Shown: positions 35,047 through 64,000 of the stretch, piece after piece
Layout of the letters: every line of letters starts with the position of its first letter
How positions within the stretch are numbered: position 1 is the stretch's first letter
NCBI GenBank assembly: GCA_943735955.1
Contig: OX030965.1
Location: 3,004,201 to 3,068,200, forward strand
DNA from: Piscicola geometra
Lineage: Eukaryota > Annelida > Clitellata > Hirudinida > Piscicolidae
DNA length: 64,000 nucleotides
Reading direction: 5' to 3'
Made by a program: the position numbers and the translations under genes
Notes under the pieces: generated by a model
Told to the model about the DNA's origin: nothing
Databases searched by the model: none
Seen by the model: only the letters and a program-made list of their open reading frames with translations

Positions 35047-35896
35047 TTTGATGGAATGGGGGGGGGGATAGTAGGACGTGCGAATCTGAATGAAGGATGG
35101 TGTATGGCGGGAAAACAATGGGGTCGTAGAGGGGTGGGAGTTGATTGCGTTGTTTTTATAATCTTGTCAAAGCAATCTCGTACCTCTAACTTTGTATAGC
35201 GCTTATTTTAACACACTTTTCAACCTATTTTTTTCTCATTCAGAAATACATTTTTATATCATGCATTTAATTATGTATTCATGTATGTTGTATTTATTTA
35301 TTTATGTAAATTTTTAATTTTCTGATTTCAAAGTAAACAGCCATTCTGAAATGATCTTGTTTGATGCATGTGACCACTTCAGAAGCGACGAACTGTGTCT
35401 TGAGCAAGCTTTATTGAGGCGCTATTGACACGCATGCAAAATCATAGAAGGAAGTTGAAATAGGCAGGTATGAAAATGGAATCTCAGCATGAAGTCAGCC
35501 ATAAAATTTCACTTTTAATATTTCAATCTTTGTAACTCATTGACTTGGATATTGTTTATACTTGATAGTATAGGCTTGAACAGGGTTGAAAAAGATAAAT
35601 AAAATCACAGCGGAGACCAATTCAGCAACAATGTTTAAATAAATATATAACCTTCATATATTCAATAAATAAAAAAATATAAAACCTTCAAATATGAAGG
35701 TTGTAGGCACAAACACTCGAGAATATCACTTGAAATGCCAGCTCCTATGGCAGCAGTAGGCTTTAATGCATACGTTTAAATATTCAGATGTACAAATACT
35801 CAGCTGTACGCCATCTCTAGTAGACTGTCCAATTCCCTCAGTGTACCAAAGGACATTCTTTCAGATCCATCCGCTCCCCACTGTTTGCAGGTGAAA
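35047..35896. other. Spacer between converging XPA and SH3-adaptor genes
   Basis: AT-rich DNA with no supported gene. A gtatagcgcttattttaa motif at 35197-35215 is another copy of the recurrent retroposon-tail core. AATAAA motifs occur on both strands, but I cannot tell which are used. Confidence 0.5.
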
Positions 35897-38800
35897 CTAA
35901 AAGTCTGACGAAACAAAATTAGCTGGAAAAACCCCACACACTCCGTCGATCCTTCCCTGCAGCCAATCGGCGTTCAGTCTATTTATAACCTCGATCACCT
36001 CTCCCTGCCGGAAGCTCAGATCTCCTTCCTGTTCGCCCTCAAAGTCGTAAAGAGCTCTGACGTAATTGGATGACGTTCTAGCTGCCTCCTGATTGGGCAG
36101 AATCTCGACGAATGCCGATGGAAACAGCCCACTGCCTCCGCCCACAACCCTGCCCCTCATCCAATCATCGGTGACTGCTTCAACTTCGTCCACGTGATCT
36201 CCCGCCCTCAACCACAACTCCCCCTCTTCCACCATTCCGTCAAAATCGTATCTGGGGGTGGAGATGATGATGATGATGCTGATTATGATGATGAGACAAT
36301 AAAAAAAAGTGAACTTACAGAACAAGGGCAGAGGGCTTGGGGGTCCTGGCGTAGGGCACCTGGGACTTGTGTGGTGGAAGGTGCTGATGGTGCACCCCCT
36401 GGTCGTAGGAGGGTATGTCTATCAGCTGGCCAGTGTTGGCATCATTATCATCATCGTCGTTGTTGTTGTTGCCGTAGTGACCAAAGTTGTTGACGAAGAA
36501 GTCATTTCTGAAGCCGAAATTTCCTCTGGCTGCATTATTATTCTCGTTATTATCTTTATTTTTATTTTTTTGCTTATCACTGCTATTATTATTATTGTTG
36601 TTGTTGTTGTTGTTGTTAACTTGAGCATCTTTGCTACTCTTTGATAAAGGTTCGACAATCTCAATGTGGTTAGCAGGAAATATTCCAGATCTTTTTTCAC
36701 CTGTATTAGCAGCCATGCCACCTTGATTGGCAGCCATACCACCTAGATTGGCAGCCTCCTCAAAGAGGTAGCCCTTGTACCAGGTTTCACTCACCTGTTT
36801 TTCAAGCATGATCACATCACCCACCTGGATTGCAAGTTTACAAGTTATAAACAGGTCATTGTAAACTTTATCAAAACAAAGAGAGAGGCAACAACAGCTG
36901 TTTGAACAACAACAACACCAACAACACAACGGCTATATGGTCCCTCCTTCACGAGGCGTCGTTGGCTGCCCTCGGACACGAAGAGGATCTCAAAAGCGCC
37001 ACCTCTCCCCCCCCCCCCCTTTCTCCCCCCCCCTCTCTCAAGGAGAAGCGCAACAACAAACAACATCAACAAAAATATGGGTTTTTTGAGGCCAGGGGAC
37101 ATAAACCAGCGTATGTCTTCTGGCTTAATCTCATCCTAAGAGCCGGTGATGTTCACCCCAAGCCAGGACCTCAATGTGGAAGATGCAGTGGAACAATCCG
37201 CAGCAGTACGATGCCGATGGTGTGCGGAGGCTGTCAGAAAAACTTCCACAAAAACTGCACTGGGTTGACAACGACGTTTACCTACCTTCTCCGCATGGGA
37301 CCGGGATGGTTCGGTCATGCGGGATAGGAACAAAGAACTAAAAGCGACAACAACAACAACAACATCAGCAGCAGCTACAATAAAGACTGGAAAGTCATCC
37401 CTTCGGTCGTGGTTTGTCACAAGAAATTGCGTTTCAGCAGCCACTGTAGGTTTCTCGGTGTGACAATCGACAATGGTCTCAATTTTGGTAAGCACGTCCA
37501 ATTGGTGGCAGCATCCATGCGTGAAAGGACTAAGGTGATCGCAGCACTCACTGGTAAGGACTGGGAATGTGAATTTGCGACACTGAAGAAGGTCTACAAC
37601 GCCACGGTGGAGTCAGTACTCTGGTATGCTGTCGCCAGCTGGATGCCATGGATAAGTGCTTCCAACTTTGATCTTCTGGAAAGGGAACAGAAAAGAGCGG
37701 CAAAAATCATCGCTGGTCTAACCAGGACATGCCCCGATGAAGCAGTGTGGCGGGAGGCAGACATTGTGCCGGCAAGGATTAAGGGTTGTATGCTGACTCT
37801 GAGAGCCTATGAGAGAACGCTGAGGCTAGATGAACACCACCCACTACGTGTGACAGCTGACAAGCATGTTCCGAATCGCTTCAAGCGAAACAAAGGCTGA
37901 CGAGAGGACTCCAGAAGTGCATTGGCCCAGATCACAGGCAATGAGGCCATTCGTGAACCCTTCACTCACATCAGGCCTAAACCATGGGAGGAGACACTTG
38001 CACTTCAGCTGTGCAGTGAACTCTCAGGTGGAGCCAACAAAAAGTCTGCAAAAGAGGTGCTCCAGGCTGATGTTGAGAAAATAATGATGCTACGTAAGCA
38101 GGAAGGGGGAGTGGTCATTTACACTGATGGGTCTGTAGGCGACAACAACAAGAATGGTGGAAGTGCAGTGGTGGTTATGGAGGGTGAGGTGGTTAGTGAC
38201 GTCTGGTTGGAAGCAACAGGGGTACTCTGTGCAGCCCATGATGCTGAAATCCGAGCCATCAGCTTAGCAGCAAAGTGGATCGTTGAGCACCAGCCAGGCA
38301 GAGCGACCATCTTCACCGACAGTAAAGGAAGTGTCGAAAGCCTACGGAGCGCAGCAAGATTCTACGATCCGCAGCTCAGTAGGACAAAAGAGAATCTCAT
38401 GAGAGCCAGCCGAAGCAATGAGTTGACAGTACAGTGGATTCCTGAACACACTGGTGTTCAAGGTAACGAGGCGGCAGACAAAGCCGCACTCACCGCAAGC
38501 CAAGGCGAGCAACCACAGTCTGTCACATGGTCGGCAATCAAGAGTATCCTCAAAAGAAGTATGAAACTTCCTGAGCTGTTGGATCCCAGATGAAAACGAA
38601 TCTACGGTGCCCCACTGAAAAGGGAAGATGGCACCGGTAGGCGAGCAGAGACACTTCTAGTCCAGCTACGCAGCGACCACTGTCCAGCCACAGCGTTCTA
38701 CCGAAGAAAAATCCTGAATGAAGACGCCACCTGTGAGCTGTGTGGTGAAGTGGAGACCAACCCAAACCACTTCTGGGACTGCAAGAGCAGCAGGAAAAAG

Positions 38801-41800
38801 AGAGAGGAGCTCATCCACACCGATCAATGCGATGAGGCTCTGAGAGAGAGAGGGGGGAGGTGTTCACCTACACTCTCCGCATGAGACCGTTTGGTCGTGC
38901 GGATTAGGAACAAAGAACTAAAAACGACAACAACAACAACAAAAAACTGTTTTGGCCAGGCAGGGTGGCCGAAAATACCCACATTTGAGGCGTAAGCGCC
39001 CCCCACCGCACCGCGTGGAGGTTGTGGGGATGCGGTTGATTGAGATTGAGAGGGCCCAACTTCGTGCTGCCAAAAAACCTCACCTGTCTCACAGCAACGA
39101 CGCCCTCTGAAGCAGTCCTCGTTGAAACAGTCCTCGTTGATGCAGACCTCGCCAACATGGAGTCGAGGTTTGATCAAGCTTCCCTCAAAAGGGCTGTTGA
39201 ATGGGTGAGCTACAAGCAGGAAGACTGGAGGAAGTCACTTGCAGAAAGACATGTCCCCAAGAAGCTGAAACAAAACAGCTGGAGGGCCAAATTCCTTCAA
39301 CAAGCAAAGGCACTTCTCCCAGAAAACCCACTGCACGAAGCGGTATACGAGCCCAAGCCGCCTTGGTTCAACTTCCCTCTCAACATCAGCTACTCCAAAT
39401 CCAGCAAGCACGACCCTGATCTCATGCAACTGGAAGCAGCTAAAGATGTCATCTCTCAGGAAGGCGAAGCTGACTTTACCATCTACACTGACGGCTCGGT
39501 GCAAGGAGTGGCAAAGCATAGAGGTGCTGCGGTGGTGGTGTACCAAACCGATCAGAAAGTAGCTAACTGGAATAGGCCCACAGGATACAAGAGTAACCCA
39601 ATGGACATTGAAAGAATTGCGGTTGAGGAGGCTCTGAAATGGTTGAGTGAAAGAGAGGACTGGAGCATGGCAAAGATTGTGCGATTGCAAGCCGCTTCTC
39701 TCGCTAATGGCATCCAACTCTCTCTCCTCCCATCGAATCTCAGAGCTAACTGCACAGTGTGCCAACATGAACAAAAAGGTCCTCTTCATCTGGGTGCCAA
39801 GCCACTGCTATCTGATCGGAAACGATGAGGCTGATGCAGAAGCAGCTACAGGAATCAGGGCACAGCTAACCCCGCTAAACCAGGAACTAACGAGAACAGG
39901 GATCTGCCAAGCAGTCACAAGCCACAGACCACAAGAAATCCACTTCAGTAACGACAGACTGAATGGCATCTACAAAGGCAGGCTCAAAAAAGCTGAGAAG
40001 GAGCTCACCAAACTTGCTCGCACCAACCTAAGCAGGTTCCGTAATAGGCACCACCCGGCGATTAGAGACTACCAGTGTAGAATTGGTCTGAGCCAAGAAG
40101 ACTTATGCAGACTCTGCAAGACAGCCCAGGAGACAACAACTCATCTCTGGACAGACTGCCCAGCCCTGGAACCAGATAGGGCAGTATACGGGCTGGGCAA
40201 GAACACAAGAGAATTAACTCAAGAGCCTGGCAGGGCAGCGCAGTTGGTTGAGACTTTCCTCTCCAGACTGCTGAACAACGAAACGAATTAAAAAAACAAC
40301 AACAACAACATCAACAAGGATATAGGCACACACAAATACAATACAACGAAGAGTGTTATTGACGTGGCGTAAACACGAACGAGATCGAGAGCACTTGATG
40401 GTGGGTGATAAAGCCACTTGAACAGTTTATGAGTACCTATAACACAACAACAACAACAAGGAGTAGCAAAGCATGGTGGTGCTGCGGTGGTGGTGTACCA
40501 AAGCGATCAGAAAGTAGCTAACTGGAACAAGCCCACAGGATACAAGAGTAACCCAATGGACACTGAAAGAATTGCGGTTGAGGAGGCTCTGAAATGGTTG
40601 AGTGAGAGAGAGGACTGGAGCATGGCAAAGATTGTGTGCGATTGCAAGCCGCTTCTTTCGCTAATGGCATCCAACTCTCCCTCCTCCCATCGAATCTCAG
40701 AGCTAACTGCACAGTGTGCCAACATGAACAAAAAGGTTATCTTCATCTGGGTGCCAAGCCACTGCTATCTGATCGGAAACGATGAGGCTGATGCAGAAGC
40801 AGCAACAGGAATCAGGGCACAGCTAACCCCGCTAAACCAGGAACTAACGAGAACAGGGATCTGCCAAGCAGTCACAAGCCACAGACCACAAGAAATCCAC
40901 TTCAGTAACGACAGACTGAATGGCATCTACAAATGCAGGCTCAAGAAAGCTGAGGAGGAGCTCACCGAACTTGCTCGCACCAACCTGAGCAGGTTCCGTA
41001 CTGGGCACCACCAGGCGATCAGAGCCTACCAATGTAGAATTGGTCTGAGCCAAGAAGACTCATGCAGACTCTGCAAGACAGCCCAGGAGACAACAACTCA
41101 TCTCTGGACAGACTGCCCAGCCCTGGAACCAGATAGGGCAGTACACGGGCTGGGCAAGAACACAAGAAAATTAACTCAAGAGCCTGGCAGGGCAGCGCAG
41201 CTGGTTGAGACTATCCTCTCCAGACTGCTGATCAACGTAACGAATTAAACAACAACAACAACAACAATTGTAATAATAACAACAACAACAGTTAGAACAC
41301 AACATCAACAACAACTAAATTTAGAATACTAGTACAACAACAACAACAACAACAACAACCTGGAAGCTGAGGTCCCCTGGGTGCTCTGACGAGTAGGCGA
41401 ACAGAGCCACCCCTCTTGCCCCTGTGCCATACATGGTGCTACTATTAGCCTCTATATGTATGACCACCATTTCAATAGGAATGTATATAAATATAATATA
41501 ATATTGGAAATATTTTTATGAGTTTTTTTAATATTTTTTCCCACTTTTATTAGTATTTCATATTATTATTTTGTTCACCTTGTGGCTGCCTTTTGATCTT
41601 GGGTCCCTGCAAAGGTCTTGGCGGTTTCATGGGAGTTTTGCTGGCATCTTTATTATTATTATTATTGTTATTTTTATTGTTATTTTTATAGTTAATTTTG
41701 TTGTTGTTTTTATTGCTTTCATTACTTATCTCATTATTATTAATTCGACTATCTTTGACTAAAATCTCGTTTAGGTTTCGTTTCAAAGCAGCCAAACCAA

Positions 41801-42792
41801 AGGATAGGTCGTGGATATTTTTTGCTTCACGCCCAGCATTATCATCATTCTTAAAACTATTACTATTATTCTTGTTATCATTATCTTTATTATCATAATT
41901 ATCTTTATCATCAATTAATTGACTAATATCATTATTATTTGTGTAATTAATCAATCTAGGTGGCTTTAATGGCTTCGCAAGTTTGAGAGTGGGTGGTTTG
42001 GTGGGTGGTCCTGGCTTGGCTAGACACTCAGTGCTTTTGCTATAAGAGTTTGAGATTGCTTTGGAATGATCTTTAGGCATGAAAGGAAGTTTATAAATGG
42101 TGAAGTTTGCATCTTTGGTGTTGTTGTTGTTACTGTTATTGTTGTTTTTGTTGTTGTTGTCACCACTCATAAACAATGCTTTGGCAGCAGAGAAGTCAAT
42201 GTGTGGTTGTTTTATGGGTGGTGATGCTTGGTCGTGAGAGAGTGCAGATGGAGTGGATGGTGGAAAAAATAGGTCGTTGGTTTTGGAATGGTCGTCGATT
42301 CTAGATTGGGAATATTCTGAGTTGTTGCATTGTGGATTGATGGAGTGTTTATCATCATAGAAGATGCTCTGAGATACCTTGTTCAACTTGCCTCTCATGT
42401 TTTCAAACTCATTTTCACAATGTTTAGACTCATTATTAGACAAATGATTGAACTGTATTTCATGTGTACTGGAATGTTTAACTTTTGGTTTAGGTGGCTT
42501 CAGAGGTTTTGGATCTGTTGGTTGACAATTAAATTTAGTGAAATTTCATTTTTAAATTGGGGAATAAAAATTCATAATTACTCTGTGTTGCACTGGCGTT
42601 CCTGAGTTCGTACAGAGGATTATACTTGCAATGATCCAGATGTGGATTTGATGAAAAAGATGATTGAGGGAGATTCTTGAAAAAAGTTGGGTATTTTAAA
42701 GCTACGTTATTTTGTTTCTTATTCTCACAGTCATTCTTCCTCAATGATCGGGTTTCAAATGTTGTGGTAATTGAAGTTGGTTTTAAATTCAT
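35897..42792 (-). CDS. SH3D19-like adaptor with three C-terminal SH3 domains
   Basis: Five exons: 42792-42582, 42514-41579, 41451-41360, 36824-36319 and 36251-35897, about 699 residues, phases consistent. Such adaptors link membrane proteases, endocytic proteins and actin regulators through SH3-proline contacts. Residues 1-390 are Asn- and Pro-rich with SH3-ligand motifs (KPLKPPKPK, KPPTLK, KPPRPLQGP). SH3-A starts GVALFAYSSEHPGDLSFQ (exon 3) and ends SGIFPANHIEIVEP (exon 4), with a loop insertion. SH3-B is LVLYDFDGMVEEGELWL to SGLFPSAFVEIL. SH3-C is VRALYDFEGEQEGDLSF to CGVFPANFVSSDF at the stop. The ALYDF, W and GIFPxNxVE positions are present in B and C. The orthology to SH3D19 rests on SH3 order and sequence only. 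Intron 3 (36825-41359) is 4.5 kb of LINE fragments antisense to the gene. Confidence 0.87.
36950..37370 (+). mobile_element. LINE fragment: PHD-like start joined to a 3' tail
   Basis: The frame reads WLNLILRAGDVHPKPGPQCG followed by spaced cysteines and histidine (CGRC, CGGCQKNFHKNC). LILxxGDVHPxPGP is a common opening of ORF2 in several LINE clades. It runs directly into a 3' end (ggaacaaagaactaaaagcg then an AAC-rich tail) that also closes the next copy at 38905-38945. The element therefore seems internally deleted. Confidence 0.75.
37375..38945 (+). mobile_element. 5'-truncated LINE copy with RNase H domain
   Basis: It starts in the region after the RT palm (FLGVTIDNGLNFGKHV, AVASWMPWI). 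It continues with an RNase H domain: YTDGSVGDNN, an AEIRAI glutamate, TDSKGS and HTGVQGNEAADKAA. A C-x2-C..H..C knuckle (CELCGEVE..HFWDC) follows. Frame breaks near 37900 and a stop near 38593 inactivate it. It ends with an (AAC)n tail. RNase H after RT is seen in LINE clades such as I, R1, LOA and Ingi; I do not choose among them. Confidence 0.85.
38946..40315 (+). mobile_element. Second 5'-truncated LINE copy with RNase H
   Basis: It encodes a linker (KRAVEWVSYKQEDWRKSLAE), an RNase H start (IYTDGSVQGV), and after a frame change VPSHCYLIGNDEADAEA and the knuckle CRLCKTAQETTTHLWTDC. Compared with its sister at 40455-41270 it lacks two bases (tg) near 39678, which breaks the frame inside RNase H. 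It ends in an AAC-rich tail. Confidence 0.85.
40338..40412. repeat. Dispersed tail-like fragment, partner of 9251-9335
   Basis: About 75 bp (caatacaacgaagagtgtta onward) alike to 9251-9335. It is wedged between two RNase H LINE copies. Confidence 0.5.
40455..41270 (+). mobile_element. Third LINE copy, short duplicate of the preceding one
   Basis: It begins in the middle of RNase H (at the GVAKHGGAAVVVYQ codons) and runs, about 96% identical to 39504-40291, through the same knuckle to an AAC tail. Its frame is open throughout, including the CDCKPLLSLMASNS segment broken in the copy to the left. Confidence 0.87.
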
Positions 42793-44866
42793 TTTAATTT
42801 AGATATTTTTTAGTAACGGTTATTTATTGAAAACGTTTTATACAATTTTTTTGGTTATTTTTGTTTTTTAAGTTAAAGTCCTTTAAAGAATTTTAAAATA
42901 GTTTACCTGATCATAACAGTGATGCTCATTTATTATTTAGATAACTTTAAAAAAATTAAATATTTTAAAAGTTAATCATTTAAAAAATAATAATATCTTC
43001 ATTATGTAAAATATAATTTTATAAATTTGCAATAATTATATTTTCACAGATATTCATTATTAATATTTTTAACTTTTCACATATCAAGTTTTCACAATAA
43101 ACTATTTTTTAAAACAACTATAATTAAATGATACAAAATGTATTTCATAAACTTCCAAAATACAATCATTTATGAATGATCGAATGCAGATGTTTTTCTG
43201 TCTGTAAGACTGTGTGTTTATGTTTACATGTGTGTATTTTTGTAAATGTGTATGTTTGTTTGTTTTAATTTACACGTGCATGTGTTAATGAGTTTTTTAC
43301 ATTTCCTGGCATCCTTCTAAGATAAAGTGATTCCACTTTTTGGTACATGGGTATGTGCGTGTACAGTTAGTTGTACGTGTGCATGTGTGTTTACATATTC
43401 CTCCAATCTCCAATCAGCAATTAGATTTATCTATGGGAGTGAGCTGAAAGGGAGAGACTTGTGTGTGTGTGTGCGTCTGTGTGTGTGTGTTTGGGTGTGT
43501 GTGTGTGTGTGTTTGTGTGTCTGTTTATGTTTATGTGGGCGGGTGTGTGTGTGTGTGTGTGTGAGTATGTGTGTGAGTATATAAAAGTCTGATTTTTTGC
43601 ATATGCATGTGTGACTGCTTATTATTTTGTTTGTCATGAGTATGCTCGTACATGTTTGTGAGTATATGAATGAACGTATCGAGTGTACGTGAATGTGTTT
43701 ATGAATAATCATGAGCTGGAATTCTCTTTAATATTTCATACAACTTTGTGCATTTATCTTGTTGATAGTGTACGTCAGTGGTACGGGTTCAACTCCAAAG
43801 TATGCTCATCTCAGCTTACTCATACATTCCTCCAAAAACATTCCTCCAGATATGAAATTCCTCGCCTGCAATCCCTCAATACAAAACCACGTGTTGCCTC
43901 ACACACGCTCTACTAATGCATCTCAAAACACACGTACACCCTCCCGAGGAGATATCTACACACCGATGATGTACACATTTGTATGTGTCTTGTACACACG
44001 TTGTCTGATCAAACGGTCGGGTTCTACACGCACACATTCACGCACAAATTGTGCATAAATTTTCCGCTTTCTGTGTTTTCTCTATATAGCCAAAGTTTTC
44101 AATTACTTCACGGTTCCGCTTCTTTGGAAAAGGGAGATAAAACAGCGTTTGTGGTCACTAAAGGTGGACAATAGCATTAGTTTCTTGAAAAAGTATATTC
44201 TTCATTTTTTCAAATGTTGGAAATAACTAATGAAAAAAATACTATGAAAAATGGAGAAAATAAAATGAGTGATTAAGAGTTTCATGAATGAAACGTGGAG
44301 TGACATTGCGAAAAAGTTTTTTAAACAATTTTTTAAAATTTGTATGCAAATTATCAAAAATGGAAGAAAATGTAGGAAGCATCAATTTCAAGAAAGTTTC
44401 TGATGAGTTAGAAACAAATAATTAATCAATTTCCGCCCGTCTCGCTCCATTGATCGTAATGCGAAAGCGGCCATCTTAACTCTATCAAATAAATGCAATA
44501 CTTTTTTATTTAATAATTTTAAAAATAACAAGTCAGTTTTATCAGTTTAAAATGACGGCGAAATACTAAATTATTGGCCGGATTAGCAACCGACCAAGTT
44601 TTGATACCATTTGCCGATTCCAATTGCGGATTTTCCATTTTAATCGCCATTATTAGTCGGACTTGACTAATTTTCAATTTGTTATTGCCTATATTAAGAA
44701 AAACTGAAAATAAGGTATTACAATTTCAAATTGAAATTTAATTTGTTTGAAAGCAACCATCTTAGATCGGATTGTCTGAAGAAGGATTCCCTATTCATCG
44801 AAGTTTTATGGCTTAACATGATCAGATCGGCTTAGAAAGTTAAATGAACGGCACAAGGATTGACAA
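42793..44866. promoter_or_regulatory. Intergenic region between SH3-adaptor and CBP genes
   Basis: Two head-to-head genes share this 2 kb spacer. Its centre (43200-43610) is TG-rich with (GT)n runs; the ends are AT-rich. Two ccatctta motifs, one inside gcggccatcttaac (44467-44480) and one at 44757-44765, resemble the YY1 core (GCCATCTT), a common feature of animal housekeeping promoters. The assignment is weak. No coding region is supported. Confidence 0.35.

Positions 44867-64000
<19,134 letters not shown>

Noticed and set aside
36902..37327. An independent host gene with a PHD-like finger
   Set aside because: The LILRAGDVHPKPGP opening and the attached LINE 3' end show it is retrotransposon-derived.

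Overview
This window looks like animal nuclear DNA: genes with many short exons and GT-AG introns, standard stop codons, tRNA-derived SINEs, non-LTR retrotransposons and a very large load of triplet repeats and minisatellites. The protein set (OST-alpha, DHRS7B, MRTF, XPA, an SH3D19-like adaptor and CBP/p300) is metazoan. The very Asn/Gln-rich proteins and the repeat-swollen introns suggest an invertebrate. A lophotrochozoan such as an annelid is my guess, at low confidence.

Layout. From 2.9 to 6.5 kb on the minus strand lies an eight-exon SLC51A/OST-alpha gene. From 8.2 to 12.2 kb, also minus, is a type I membrane protein with two thioredoxin-like domains and two candidate alternative terminal transmembrane exons. 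It is head to head, 388 bp apart, with DHRS7B (12.6-15.6 kb, plus). Two SINE families sit between DHRS7B and MRTF. MRTF (16.8-31.5 kb, minus, nine exons) encodes RPEL1-3, a basic region, a SAP domain and a leucine zipper, and has a decayed endonuclease-RT LINE in an intron. MRTF is head to head with XPA (32.3-35.0 kb, plus, eight exons). XPA converges on an SH3D19-like adaptor (35.9-42.8 kb, minus, five exons) whose third intron holds several RNase H-bearing LINE fragments. From 44.9 kb to the window edge is CBP/p300 (plus, 21 exons seen, cut inside the acetyltransferase domain).

I rebuilt every gene by hand. Splice phases agree across all exon joins, and each product is co-linear with its family as I know it. 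The genes do not form a pathway, but MRTF and CBP/p300 are both transcriptional co-activators.

The most unusual signal is in the introns. Read on the sense strand of each gene, G/T-rich triplets (GAT, GGT, GTT) often follow the 5' splice site, and their complements (ATC, ACC, AAC) often precede the 3' splice site. Many introns could therefore fold end to end into a hairpin. MRTF intron 7 is the extreme case, with arms of about 500-750 bases touching both splice sites.
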